A stretch of DNA of 64,000 bases from Ameyamaea chiangmaiensis (lineage in GTDB: Bacteria > Pseudomonadota > Alphaproteobacteria > Acetobacterales > Acetobacteraceae). This document shows positions 47,329-55,000 of this stretch, in pieces. Each line of letters starts with the position of its first letter. The stretch's first letter is position 1. Below the pieces are notes generated by a model. It was not told where the DNA came from and did no database searches. It was given only the letters and a program-made list of their open reading frames with translations. The stretch is taken from NCBI RefSeq assembly GCF_025995235.1, contig NZ_BAPT01000049.1:62001-126000 (forward strand). The letters run 5' to 3'. The translations under genes were made by a program, and so were the position numbers.

Positions 47329-47357
47329 TTGCACTGCGCCGGGCACGCGGGTAGAAG
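47329..47357 (+). promoter_or_regulatory. Promoter for tRNA-Val
   Basis: TTGCAC (47329-47334) and TAGAAG (47352-47357) are separated by exactly 17 bases, 18 bases upstream of the mature tRNA start. The elements are fair matches to a sigma70 promoter. Confidence 0.55.
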
Positions 47358-47375
47358 CCGCCTTACGGACCGGAT

Positions 47376-47450
47376 GGGCGCATAGCTCAGCGGTAGAGCA
47401 CTACCTTGACATGGTAGGGGTCACAGGTTCAATCCCTGTTGCGCCCACCA
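47376..47450 (+). tRNA. tRNA-Val (anticodon GAC)
   Basis: A 75-base cloverleaf with the CCA end encoded. The acceptor GGGCGCA pairs with TGCGCCC, the D arm is AGCTCAGCGGTAGAGC, the anticodon loop TTGACAT gives GAC, and the T arm has GGTTCAATCC. An 11 bp inverted repeat directly flanks it (47365-47375 with 47450-47460). Confidence 0.93.
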
Positions 47451-47835
47451 TCCGGTCCGTGAAAAATACCAGACAAATAAACAGAAATTTCGTAGTCAGG
47501 ACTTGTTCTGCAAGCGGGCGTCAGCGCCTCGGGAAAGCCTGCGCGCGCCATAGCGGTCGGGGCCGATCGGTCAGATCGTCTCTCCACACGTGTCGTGATC
47601 GTCATCGTCTCGTGGCGGAAAGGTGATGACCATTGGCTGGCGTTGTCGCCACGTCCGCTCTTACAGACGCGGCTCTGACCTGAAGCGCATCTATGCGACA
47701 CAAACCCCGTGGTAGAATTCGTCGGCCATCGGCTGGGCGAAGAGCGCGAACCAGGACACGGCTCACCGTATCAACACGGCGAGACACGCCGTCCGGTCGA
47801 CGTCAGCGAACGCAGCGGCTTCAGACCGGCACGGC
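47451..47835. other. Intergenic region downstream of tRNA-Val, no gene seen
   Basis: This 385-base stretch contains the right arm of the inverted repeat flanking tRNA-Val and otherwise only overlapping open frames without ribosome-binding sites or recognisable products. No terminator with a T-run is visible after the tRNA. Confidence 0.5.
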
Positions 47836-48411
47836 TCAGTATGCGCCCGGCGCTCCCCCATAGGATCCATAACCACCGCGGTAAGGTGTCGCTCCCATTG
47901 GCGGTTGCGGCGGCGGACCCATGGGCTGCACACCGGGTGGGCCGCCAGATTGCATACCCATCCCCGGCACCACGTTGCCGTAGGTCACCATGCAGGCGGC
48001 ATAGGTGTTGTCATATTGCATCTGAATGCCGCCCTGAGCGCGCGTCGACGATGCCGCCGCCATGCCGCCCCCGACCAATGCGCCAGCGCCGGCACCGATG
48101 CCCGCCCCGGTTCCCGCGTAGGACCCACGCCACGGGCCACCATAGGCCGACCCGACCGCCGCACCCAGGCCTGCGCCGAGTGCCGTCGGGATCAGCGCTC
48201 CCAACACGGCGCGCCCATTCGCCCTGGCCGCCTGTCCATTTACCGCGCGGGTCGCCTGATATTTGCAGAACGTCGATTCCTGCGTGAACTGGGCAAACGC
48301 CTTACCCTGCGCGGGCACGACCGGAACCATCGGCCCTTGCGGCGTCTCCGCGCAGGCTGACAGCAACATGATGATTGGGAGGAGGGGGAGGGGGAGGGCA
48401 CGTCGGATCAT
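47836..48411 (-). CDS. Glycine-zipper lipoprotein
   Basis: The 191-residue product starts MIRRALPLPLLPIIMLLSAC with a lipobox ending in Cys20. A conserved-looking segment follows (FCKYQATRAV), then a Gly/Ala-rich zipper (residues ~68-115, ALGAGLGAAVGSAYGG and GTGAGIGAGAGALVGGG) of the type that inserts into or spans membranes. A YAACMVTYGN segment and a Gly/Pro-rich tail end the protein. This layout matches YMGG-like or glycine-zipper envelope proteins. The ATG at 48411 is preferred over the TTG two codons earlier. Role unknown. Confidence 0.72.
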   Translation of the reverse strand: MIRRALPLPLLPIIMLLSACAETPQGPMVPVVPAQGKAFAQFTQESTFCKYQATRAVNGQAARANGRAVLGALIPTALGAGLGAAVGSAYGGPWRGSYAGTGAGIGAGAGALVGGGMAAASSTRAQGGIQMQYDNTYAACMVTYGNVVPGMGMQSGGPPGVQPMGPPPQPPMGATPYRGGYGSYGGAPGAY

Positions 48412-48740
48412 GGGCAATCGATTGCCGAGACGAAACCGAAAGGCAAGTGTCCGATCGTAATCGCCTGTATCGACGTGCCGTCACGCGGGATCGCGAGCAC
48501 GCGGTGTGTTCGGCGGCGAACGCCGGAGCCCTCTAGGATCGCAAAAACTTCATCACAAAATGCATTTCCTTACGAAAAACGATCGACTCAGTCACATTGG
48601 ATAGTTTTTATTAACTATCTGGTGCACTGTGCGCCGATTAACGAATGGCAAATCAGGGTGAGGGGCAGGGCCGCCGTATCAGCCGTCTGATGCGTCGCGC
48701 GATTGCAACCGAGACCCGAGCCGGTGGATGCAGGGTGGAC
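48412..48740. promoter_or_regulatory. AT-rich intergenic region with a small dyad
   Basis: About 330 bases between the glycine-zipper lipoprotein and the next small gene. An AT-rich part (48540-48620) contains the dyad GATAGTT (48600-48606) / AACTATC (48613-48619) with a 6-base AT loop, a plausible operator or weak hairpin. The next gene may start as early as 48645. Confidence 0.35.
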
Positions 48741-49055
48741 ATGAAACTAGAGGTTTGCGAGCGCCAGGTTTCTCTCCTGCTCGACTGTCTGAAACTGGGC
48801 GCGCTGGAATATGGCTCACTCGCCAGAATTGCCCGGCAAGGCAGCGGCGTCCCCGGATCAATGGTCGACGCCGGCAGGGACGCCCAGCACATTAATGGAT
48901 ACGAGCAAAAACAGTTGGAGGTGAAAGTGCTGATCGAGCGCTTGCGCGTGCTCAGCGCTTCCCCTCACGTGGTGTCGGACGACATCCAGTCCTGCAGCGC
49001 GGTTGTGCTGCCGTTTCCTGCGGCTCGGCCGCTGAACCCGGGAGATGAGGGGTGA
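48741..49055 (+). CDS. Hypothetical protein
   Basis: The predicted 104-residue protein starts MKLEVCERQVSLLLDCLKLG and is largely helical, with a Leu-rich N-terminal third and YEQKQLEVKVLIERLRVL in the middle; the tail is Pro/Ala-rich. No family is recognised. An alternative ATG 32 codons upstream (48645) would add a basic leader. Its end overlaps the following small gene by a few bases, and both share the orientation, so a two-gene transcript is likely. Codon use is compatible with coding but weak evidence overall. Confidence 0.45.
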   Translation: MKLEVCERQVSLLLDCLKLGALEYGSLARIARQGSGVPGSMVDAGRDAQHINGYEQKQLEVKVLIERLRVLSASPHVVSDDIQSCSAVVLPFPAARPLNPGDEG

Positions 49056-49302
49056 CGGGCCGACTTCGGTTCCCAATCCGGTGACGGGTATGTCGGCGGG
49101 ACCAGCGGATAAGGATGCGCGTTCTCAAGCCCTGACGCTGCTGGACGCCTTCGGCAACGAGGCACCGGCAAGAGCGCGAGAGCGTATCAACGCGTTTCAG
49201 CAGACCGATGATTTCACGATGCTGCGGCACTGGTATCTGGTCGCCGCATATATCAAGGACCTCACAATCGAACGTCGTCGCGAACGTGACACCCGACCCT
49301 AA
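49045..49302 (+). CDS. Small helical hypothetical protein
   Basis: The product is 85 residues from the ATG at 49045 or 70 from the ATG at 49090 (MSAGPADKDARS). The core LLDAFGNEAPARARERINAFQ and MLRHWYLVAAYIKDL resembles small alphaproteobacterial proteins of unknown function with an Ala/Arg-rich helix followed by a Trp-containing helix. No catalytic residues are visible. It overlaps the preceding gene by 11 bases from the first start. Confidence is limited by its size. Confidence 0.45.
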   Translation: MRGDGPTSVPNPVTGMSAGPADKDARSQALTLLDAFGNEAPARARERINAFQQTDDFTMLRHWYLVAAYIKDLTIERRRERDTRP

Positions 49303-49399
49303 GCGCGTTTTCGCTCCGCAAGGGAACATCAGCCCGCAGAGAACGTGGCTATAGGCAAGGAGCCCTCGCTGAACCGGTCGTCCAGCCCGGGCCCCGGCG

Positions 49400-49702
49400 T
49401 CAGTAACCCATTCCCTCGGCCTCGACCCTCAGGCCGCTCGCGCCGACTCCCGACATACCCAAGGCCCCCGTGCCCATCGGTCCCATCCCATATCCACGGC
49501 CTCTACCGAGTCCGGCACCCGATCCGACCGACACCTCGCCGTGCGGCTTGCCATCACTGGCGCGTGATGACTGTGAGGCTTTCGGGTCGCCATACTGGGC
49601 ATTCAGCAGCGCCGCACGTTCGTCGACCGGTCTTGGTGGTGGCGGGTGCGAACACGCGGCGACGGTAAGGGCCGACCCCACAGCCAGAAGCGTTAAACGC
49701 AT
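49400..49702 (-). CDS. Small Gly-rich lipoprotein
   Basis: The 100-residue product starts MRLTLLAVGSALTVAAC with a lipobox ending in Cys17, then a Pro-rich SHPPPPRPVDERAALLN segment and a Gly/Met/Ala-rich tail (GRGRGYGMGPMGTG). GATGAGGGAAA lies upstream of the ATG at 49702. It looks like an exported lipoprotein of low complexity; no family is recognised. It stands alone. Confidence 0.5.
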   Translation of the reverse strand: MRLTLLAVGSALTVAACSHPPPPRPVDERAALLNAQYGDPKASQSSRASDGKPHGEVSVGSGAGLGRGRGYGMGPMGTGALGMSGVGASGLRVEAEGMGY

Positions 49703-50482
49703 GTCCGATTTCCCTCATCCTGATCCCGGCGTACGCGCCGGACGTCGACCTGAAAGCGAATTGCCCGCGTCCATGTGAACGACGGCCGCGCGTCACGCGG
49801 TATGATCACTATCCGGTTTCAAACGTACGATACATCTCAACTCGCCGCCGCGCTCGCACGCGACGACGGAGAACGGCCATGTGTGACCGCCGTGCGATGA
49901 CAAGTCCCTCTCGCGTGACCCATGTCGGTAACCGCCGTTTGACGAAACCCGATGGTCGGGGCCACGGAAAGCCCCGCACTCGAGGCAATCGCGGAAGAAT
50001 GTGCGACGACCAATTGACGAAGATCAATATGTCCACACGAGAAACAGCGTCTGCTCGTGCGCAGAGAACTGTGGAGGCCACCATGCCCGATCATATCGCC
50101 GCTACCGGGACGATGAACCGGTTCCAACCGCAACGTTGGCCCCAGCAACATGCAGCGCCTGCCGTGACCGGGCCGCTGCTGCCTGTGCCGTACGTCCCTG
50201 CAGGGACCGCGGCGTGCGGTCATCGGTCGGCAGACCCGGCGCGTGCTCTTCGACCGCGCATGTCTGGTGTCCTGCCGTGCGTTGTACATCGGCAAAATGC
50301 CCTGGACGTGATCTGAGGGTTCGCCCGGGCGTCACCGCCTGCCACGTCGCGCGGAACGGCGACTGTTAATGTTTCGGTCCAATGCGCGACTGACCGGTCT
50401 GGCGGCCGGATCCGACGTCCATGCCCGGACGTCGGATCCGACCCACAGGGTCACTCCCGAATGGAGCGGCCCCTCGTCGCCT
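49703..50482. other. Long intergenic region downstream of levansucrase
   Basis: This ~780-base stretch has overlapping frames on both strands but no recognised product. The best small candidate is an ATG at 50083 with TGGAGG five bases upstream, giving a 77-residue His/Pro-rich sequence with no family match. The strong inverted repeat at 50407-50440 lies at its right edge and probably belongs to levansucrase. Confidence 0.45.
50407..50440 (-). terminator. 14 bp perfect hairpin downstream of levansucrase
   Basis: Bases 50407-50420 pair perfectly with 50427-50440 around a 6-base loop. The repeat lies 42 bases after the levansucrase stop on the minus strand. There is no T-run, so it may end transcription with help or protect the mRNA 3' end. 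Confidence 0.55.
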
Positions 50483-51781
50483 TTACGAGCGAGGGTCAGG
50501 TGTCGCCGCGACCGGCCATGCGGCCTGCGCGAAGATCTGTCCGTAACCATGAACTTCAGTCACGAACGTCCGATCGCCTTCGAACGCGATCCGCACGGTC
50601 GGCGCCAGAGTGCCGCCGATGCGATAGACGGCAGGATTGTCAGGATCATTGTTCGCCGCCGGCACCGTATCGATGAACGACTGCACATACCCGTCCGGAT
50701 CGACGAAATGGCTGTAGGTCTGATAGGGCGCACTCGACGGGTTGCCCAGTACAAGACCCGACGCGTTCAGTGGCCGATAGGGGCCGAACACACCTTTGTC
50801 CGACACGAAGCCATAGACACCGTCCGGCCCTTCGAGACCGCCGGTGTATGTGGAGTGATGGCTAATCGTAAACAGATAGGTCAGGCCATTTTTGAACACG
50901 ACATGTGGACGCTCGGTCTGGTCGTTGACGCCAAGTGCGGTCACCAGCGGCGGTAGCATCGTCCACTTTGTGAAGTCGCCTGCGTGATAATCGCTGTCCA
51001 GTCGTGCAATGCCGATGGCTGCGGCACCGTACTGCGCGCCGGTGCCCACCTCAAAGCCCGGCGGAACCGGTCCCATCTCCGGGCCGGAAATGCTGAACGC
51101 GCCGCGCATACCAGCAACGTTTCCTTCAAACAGGCAATACAGCTTGCCATCGGCCGGATTGATAAACGGGTGCGGATCGCGGAAGTCCCAATAAGGATCT
51201 TCCTCGGCGTTCGCATAATTCACCCCGTCCGCCTGGAACATTTCGGTGGTGGCGTCAAAGCCCTCGAACCATACACCCTTGTCGTCGGCGTGAATCGTTC
51301 CCGTGCTGACGGAAATCACGGACTGGAAATCCGTCTCGTTCGCGCCCGCATACCCGCAGGAGGTGTAGAACATGTCCACCGTATTGGCACTCTCGTCACG
51401 CATGACTAGGCCGCCCGACCATTCCCAGGGACGCAGATCGGCCGTCTTTTGCAAAAGTCGTCCGCCCCAGGTCCATTCGACGCCATCTCTGGAATACCAG
51501 TATCCGATAAACGCCGAATTATTGCGATTGCGCCATTCGGAAACGATGTTCTGATTGGTCAGGTCCTGTTTTTCGACCGCGAGAGACCAGATGACGTGCC
51601 AGCCCTTGAACGTCACGGTCTGGCCGTGGATCGAACGCAGCGCGCCCGTGTCCCAGATCAGCACGGACTCGTCCATGGTCGGAAAGTCATAGGCGATGAC
51701 AGGCATCGTCGTGGTTGCGTCGTCGGCATGCACCTTCAGCGCGTCGGCGATCCGCCAACGCGAGGTTGAAATAGCGTTCAT
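50483..51781 (-). CDS. Levansucrase, glycoside hydrolase family 68
   Basis: The 432-residue enzyme splits sucrose and transfers fructose to growing levan. GH68 active-site residues are visible: nucleophile Asp44 in LIWDTG, transition-state Asp202 in FRDPHPF, and acid/base Glu290 in DQTERPH. Other signatures are EWSGGLVM and FSISGPEMGPVP. Unlike many secreted levansucrases, the chain begins directly with the catalytic domain (MNAISTSRWRIADALK) and has no signal peptide. The ATG at 51781 has only a weak GGA at its ribosome-binding position. A terminator-like hairpin sits 12 bases upstream. Inulosucrase is the less likely alternative. Confidence 0.93.
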   Translation of the reverse strand: MNAISTSRWRIADALKVHADDATTTMPVIAYDFPTMDESVLIWDTGALRSIHGQTVTFKGWHVIWSLAVEKQDLTNQNIVSEWRNRNNSAFIGYWYSRDGVEWTWGGRLLQKTADLRPWEWSGGLVMRDESANTVDMFYTSCGYAGANETDFQSVISVSTGTIHADDKGVWFEGFDATTEMFQADGVNYANAEEDPYWDFRDPHPFINPADGKLYCLFEGNVAGMRGAFSISGPEMGPVPPGFEVGTGAQYGAAAIGIARLDSDYHAGDFTKWTMLPPLVTALGVNDQTERPHVVFKNGLTYLFTISHHSTYTGGLEGPDGVYGFVSDKGVFGPYRPLNASGLVLGNPSSAPYQTYSHFVDPDGYVQSFIDTVPAANNDPDNPAVYRIGGTLAPTVRIAFEGDRTFVTEVHGYGQIFAQAAWPVAATPDPRS

Positions 51782-51792
51782 GAATTTTCCAT

Positions 51793-51817
51793 AAAAAAAG
51801 CCGCCCGGAAGGGCGGC
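51793..51817 (-). terminator. Terminator-like hairpin in the levansucrase leader
   Basis: On the minus strand GCCGCCC pairs with GGGCGGC around TTCC and is followed by seven T residues ending 12 bases before the levansucrase ATG. It is a textbook intrinsic terminator. It could end the upstream cnoX-trm112 transcript, or act as an attenuator if transcription starts at the promoter seen 45 bases upstream. Confidence 0.85.
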
Positions 51818-51860
51818 TGGATCAAATACGTAACGACGTCATCTGCGTCATTACATCGCC

Positions 51861-51889
51861 TGATTACGTTGAGTTGCGCGCACTTTCAA
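51861..51889 (-). promoter_or_regulatory. Putative levansucrase promoter
   Basis: On the minus strand TTGAAA (51889-51884) and TAATCA (51866-51861) are separated by exactly 17 bases. Transcription from here would start about 75 nt before the levansucrase ATG and run through the terminator-like hairpin. Confidence 0.5.
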
Positions 51890-51922
51890 CCCAGAACAGG
51901 CGAATGACGCGCGGCATCAGTA

Positions 51923-52105
51923 TCAGCCAATGCGTCTCGCCTGCTCCGGAAGCATGATGGGAATGCCGTCGTGAATCGGATAGGCAAGGCCTGCGGCTTC
52001 ACTGACCAGTTCGCTGCGTTCACGGTCATAGATCAGCGGGCCCTTGGTCAGCGGGCATACCAAAAGAGCAAGCAGTTTGGGATCGAGTGGCGTGGAACCA
52101 GTCAT
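51923..52105 (-). CDS. Trm112 family protein
   Basis: The 60-residue protein contains LLALLVCPLTKGPLIYDRE and ends YPIHDGIPIMLPEQARRI, matching the small bacterial Trm112/YcaR family. One Cys of the usual zinc knuckle is seen (VCPLTKG), as in other alphaproteobacterial members. Eukaryotic Trm112 activates methyltransferases; the bacterial role is not known. It follows the LON-domain gene by 24 bases on the same strand and ends 142 bases before levansucrase. Confidence 0.85.
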   Translation of the reverse strand: MTGSTPLDPKLLALLVCPLTKGPLIYDRERSELVSEAAGLAYPIHDGIPIMLPEQARRIG

Positions 52106-52129
52106 AATACGAAACTCCGGCCCGAGATC

Positions 52130-52801
52130 TTACGCGGGCGCATCAAGCATGGTGTGAAGCGCCCGGACCCTGTCGTCGAGGGTCGGTGCTTCAAGAAGCG
52201 CCTGTTTTTCGAGTACGTCAAAGGGTGACATCATCGGCAGCGTCGTCAGCAACGACATATCGTCCATGTCGTCAATCAAAGACCACCGTGCACTCAGACC
52301 TCGTCGCGCAAAATAGCCGCGAAGAGCGTCCAGCAAACGTGCCCGGTCGAAACTGGGCACGTCCGGTTCCATAAGATCCCCGATGAACGACGACGAATCG
52401 ATACGCGCGACACGATACCCGCATCGCAGCTTGTCCTCGCGCAGGATCCGAAAACGCGCGATGCCCGTCAGGGCAAGCGCATATGTCCCGTCCGCGCGCT
52501 CGGTGAACGAGGTGATCCTGCCCAGACAACCGATGGCGAACAGACCCGGCGACTCGCCGTCGGAGTCGTCTTCCTCACGGCTCGGCTGGACCATGCCGAT
52601 CAGACGACTCGACGCCAGCGCGTCATCGACAAGCGCACGATAACGCGCCTCGAAGACGTTCAGCGGCAGTTTTCCGCGCGGTAGCAACAGCGCGCCGGGC
52701 AGCGGGAAAAGCCCCACCTCGGGCGGGATATCCGCCAAGGTGATGTCCTCAAGGCGCGGCACGCGGCGTCGGGGCGGTGTCAGGTCGGCACGTCCGGTCA
52801 T
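52130..52801 (-). CDS. LON peptidase substrate-binding domain protein
   Basis: The 223-residue protein is made of the N-terminal substrate-binding domain of Lon protease without ATPase or peptidase parts. The family opening VGLFPLPGALLLPRGKLPLNVFEARY is near residue 30, and GCLGRITSFTERADGTYALALTG follows. The C-terminal helical part (PFDVLEKQALLEAP) is typical. It lies one base after cnoX and upstream of the Trm112 gene, a conserved three-gene arrangement in this group. Its partner and function are unknown. Confidence 0.88.
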   Translation of the reverse strand: MTGRADLTPPRRRVPRLEDITLADIPPEVGLFPLPGALLLPRGKLPLNVFEARYRALVDDALASSRLIGMVQPSREEDDSDGESPGLFAIGCLGRITSFTERADGTYALALTGIARFRILREDKLRCGYRVARIDSSSFIGDLMEPDVPSFDRARLLDALRGYFARRGLSARWSLIDDMDDMSLLTTLPMMSPFDVLEKQALLEAPTLDDRVRALHTMLDAPA

Positions 52802-52802
52802 G

Positions 52803-53780
52803 TCAGGAGAAAAGAATCGCGGAAAACTTGCGCCGTGCAGGCAGGGTCGCAGGCTCCGCGTTCCCCCACGCGTCGAAGAACTTCAACAACTGCACACGCG
52901 CGGCACCTTCGTTCCAGTCCCGGTCCTGCCTGATGATCGTCAGTAGAGCATCCGCCGCCTCCGCTCGCTTGCCCGCCGCGTTCAAGGCACTCGACAGTTG
53001 CAAGAGCGCATCACAATCGTTCGGGTCGGCCGCGATACGCGCCTGCAGACCGTCGATTTCAGACACGGCCTTACGGCCCTCCTGCTTCAACTCCAAGGCG
53101 GCACGAGCACCGGTGATCTGTACGTGCTGCACGATCTTCGGCGGTACGTCCGCCAGGGCCGCTTCCGCCTCCTCGTCCTGATCCAGTGCTATCAGCGCAC
53201 GGATCAGGCCGCCCCAGGCATCCGGGCTTTCCGGTTCCAGCTCCAGCATCTGCCCATACAGCGCCGCCGCCGCGTTGCCGTCGCCCGCCTCGAGCGCCGT
53301 CTGAGCCTCGGACAGAAGGTCCTCGGCGGGCATCGCGCCACCCGCAGCCTTCAAAAGGGTGTCGATAAAGCGCCGCACGTCGCTCTCGGGAAGCGCGCCT
53401 TGAAACAGATCCACAATCTGGCCTTTCCAGAACGCCGCAACGACCGGAATCGACTGAAGAGGCAGTCCAAGCTGCATCAACTGACGAACCAGCCCCTCAT
53501 TGCGTTCAATATCGACCTTGACCAGCTTCACCCGTCCGGCGGCCGCGGTCACGAGTTTTTCCAGAACCGGTGTCAACTGTCGGCAGGGACCGCACCATGC
53601 CGCCCAGAAGTCCACCAGCACAGGCACGGACTGACTGGCATCGAGCACATCTTCCATGAAGCTGTCCTGCGTCGCATCGACGATCGACGCGCTGCTGGAA
53701 GGGCGGGCAGGGGCGCCGGCGGAATCGGTGAAGGATGGTGCCGGAGGCTGTGGACGCTTCTGCCCGATGATGTAGTCCAT
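52803..53780 (-). CDS. CnoX/YbbN-like thioredoxin-TPR chaperedoxin
   Basis: The 325-residue protein has a thioredoxin domain (residues ~32-140) with the WAAWCGPCRQ active site (Cys63, Cys66) and a C-terminal TPR-like helical region (residues ~155-300, AQTALEAGDGNAAAALYGQMLELEPESP). This is the CnoX layout; E. coli CnoX lacks the CxxC, whereas this one keeps a redox-active pair. Such proteins guard substrates from overoxidation and pass them to GroEL. It heads the cnoX-LON-Trm112 operon. The ATG at 53780 is followed by a Pro-rich leader of ~30 residues. Confidence 0.88.
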   Translation of the reverse strand: MDYIIGQKRPQPPAPSFTDSAGAPARPSSSASIVDATQDSFMEDVLDASQSVPVLVDFWAAWCGPCRQLTPVLEKLVTAAAGRVKLVKVDIERNEGLVRQLMQLGLPLQSIPVVAAFWKGQIVDLFQGALPESDVRRFIDTLLKAAGGAMPAEDLLSEAQTALEAGDGNAAAALYGQMLELEPESPDAWGGLIRALIALDQDEEAEAALADVPPKIVQHVQITGARAALELKQEGRKAVSEIDGLQARIAADPNDCDALLQLSSALNAAGKRAEAADALLTIIRQDRDWNEGAARVQLLKFFDAWGNAEPATLPARRKFSAILFS

Positions 53781-53949
53781 GGTGATGGTGTCCCGTGTCT
53801 GTAGGTGTGATCGGCGTGGCGCGCAGCCCGGAGGGCATCACCATGCACCGACCGCACGATTGCTCAAAGATTGTTTCCCGCGCCGTGCCGCGCAAGATGG
53901 GGCGGTCGCGCGAGACGCCAGTGCACACGTAAAAAAAGCCGCGTTCGCC

Positions 53950-54071
53950 CTTGCGCGGCATCGCCGGTTCCCGTAAAGACCCGTCCCACGGAGTGCGGGC
54001 GTAGCTCAGGGGTAGAGCACAACCTTGCCAAGGTTGGGGTCGTGGGTTCGAATCCCATCGCCCGCTCCAGA
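53950..54071 (+). repeat. Direct repeat copy 1 (promoter plus tRNA-Gly)
   Basis: This 122-base unit is repeated at 54197-54318 with only two visible base differences, both C/T and both upstream of the tRNA. The unit includes TTGCGC (53951-53956), a 17-base spacer, TAAAGA (53974-53979) and the complete tRNA-Gly. Confidence 0.88.
53995..54069 (+). tRNA. tRNA-Gly (anticodon GCC), copy 1
   Basis: A 75-base cloverleaf with encoded CCA. The acceptor GCGGGCG pairs with CGCCCGC with discriminator T, the D arm is AGCTCAGGGGTAGAGC, the anticodon arm is AACCTTGCCAAGGTT with GCC, and the T arm contains GGTTCGAATCC. Confidence 0.95.
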
Positions 54072-54196
54072 TCATCATACACTGCTAGGTCGACCGCCGC
54101 GAAACAACGCGTTGTGGGCGTGTCGCGCGCCGTGAGCCGAGACTCCCAGCCTTACGCCTTGTGCGACAGATTTATGAAATCATTCGCAAAAACGCT

Positions 54197-54318
54197 CTTG
54201 CGCGGCATCGTCGGTTCCCGTAAAGACCCGTCCTACGGAGTGCGGGCGTAGCTCAGGGGTAGAGCACAACCTTGCCAAGGTTGGGGTCGTGGGTTCGAAT
54301 CCCATCGCCCGCTCCAGA
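54197..54318 (+). repeat. Direct repeat copy 2 (promoter plus tRNA-Gly)
   Basis: Second copy of the 122-base unit, offset by 247 bases from copy 1. The promoter elements TTGCGC (54198-54203) and TAAAGA (54221-54226) are conserved, so both tRNA genes can be transcribed separately. Confidence 0.88.
54242..54316 (+). tRNA. tRNA-Gly (anticodon GCC), copy 2
   Basis: Identical over the mature tRNA to copy 1 at 53995-54069, with encoded CCA. Confidence 0.95.
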
Positions 54319-54815
54319 CATTTTTGAGACGATTTAAGTGCTGGAACGGCACGCCTGTTCCCGATCTGCGACTTTGGTCAATACGGACCGGCGGTTGCTG
54401 CTGTTCGGTGTGAGCGCTCTTCCACTATCGGGCGCACGATGCTCACCTCAACCCCACGCATATCAATGTGGTCCGCGGCCCTATCTTTCATCGCGATAGT
54501 GTTCGCCTGAAGGTCGGCCTTCAAAACCGTGCCTCTCTTCATGCTCCAAAGAATGGCACGTCGGCGCTCTGATCTTTGTGAAGGTTGTGTACGCGCCGGT
54601 ACCGTCGGGCCGCGCGACGCTTCGCGTCTGATATCACCAGAGTGTACGAGTGCCCCTGTGTCAGTAGCCGGACCACGATGCTGGAACTCGCGGAGAAGGG
54701 CGGCCAGCCGAACTATTGCGCGGGGTGACGCAAACGGCGAGCGCCGACTGCTGCTGACCTGTGCAACTCGGCTCATACCCGCGATTTCAATAGACGATAT
54801 CCCGACACGGTGGAG
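54317..54815. other. Intergenic region between tRNA genes, no gene seen
   Basis: About 500 bases between the second tRNA-Gly and tRNA-Ala. Frames are open on both strands but have mixed codon use, no ribosome-binding sites and no recognisable products. No integrase or attachment-site duplication was seen next to the tRNAs. Confidence 0.45.
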
Positions 54816-54891
54816 TGGTGGAGCTGAGGGGAATCGAACCCCTGACCTCCTCATTGCGAACGAGGCGCTCTCCCAACTGAGCTACAGCCCC
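54816..54891 (-). tRNA. tRNA-Ala (anticodon CGC)
   Basis: A 76-base cloverleaf on the minus strand with encoded CCA. The acceptor GGGGCTG pairs with CAGCTCC and contains the G3-U70 pair that identifies alanine tRNAs. The anticodon loop TTCGCAA gives CGC, reading GCG codons. The T arm contains GGTTCGATTCC. Confidence 0.93.
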
Positions 54892-54907
54892 GCCGTGCGG
54901 TGAGCGA

Positions 54908-54935
54908 TACATAAAGCCGCCGGCCGACGTGTCAA
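54908..54935 (-). promoter_or_regulatory. Promoter for tRNA-Ala
   Basis: On the minus strand TTGACA (54935-54930) and TATGTA (54913-54908) are separated by 16 bases and lie 16 bases upstream of the mature tRNA. Confidence 0.55.
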
Positions 54936-55000
54936 GCCGATATTGTGCGATCACGGGCACGGAGGTAGGTTTCCCTCCCATTCTCAACGGGAAACCTCTC

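Noticed and set aside
49837..50316. Overlapping open frames on both strands
   Set aside because: Mixed third-position composition and no family match; only the small frame at 50083 has a ribosome-binding site and is mentioned as a weak candidate.
53995..54891. Integration site of a mobile element at the tRNA genes
   Set aside because: No integrase, no partial tRNA duplication and no transposase; the repeat is a complete tandem tRNA-Gly unit.
54378..54903. Possible gene between the tRNA-Gly and tRNA-Ala genes
   Set aside because: Candidate frames run into the tRNA-Ala gene itself, lack ribosome-binding sites, and give no recognisable protein.
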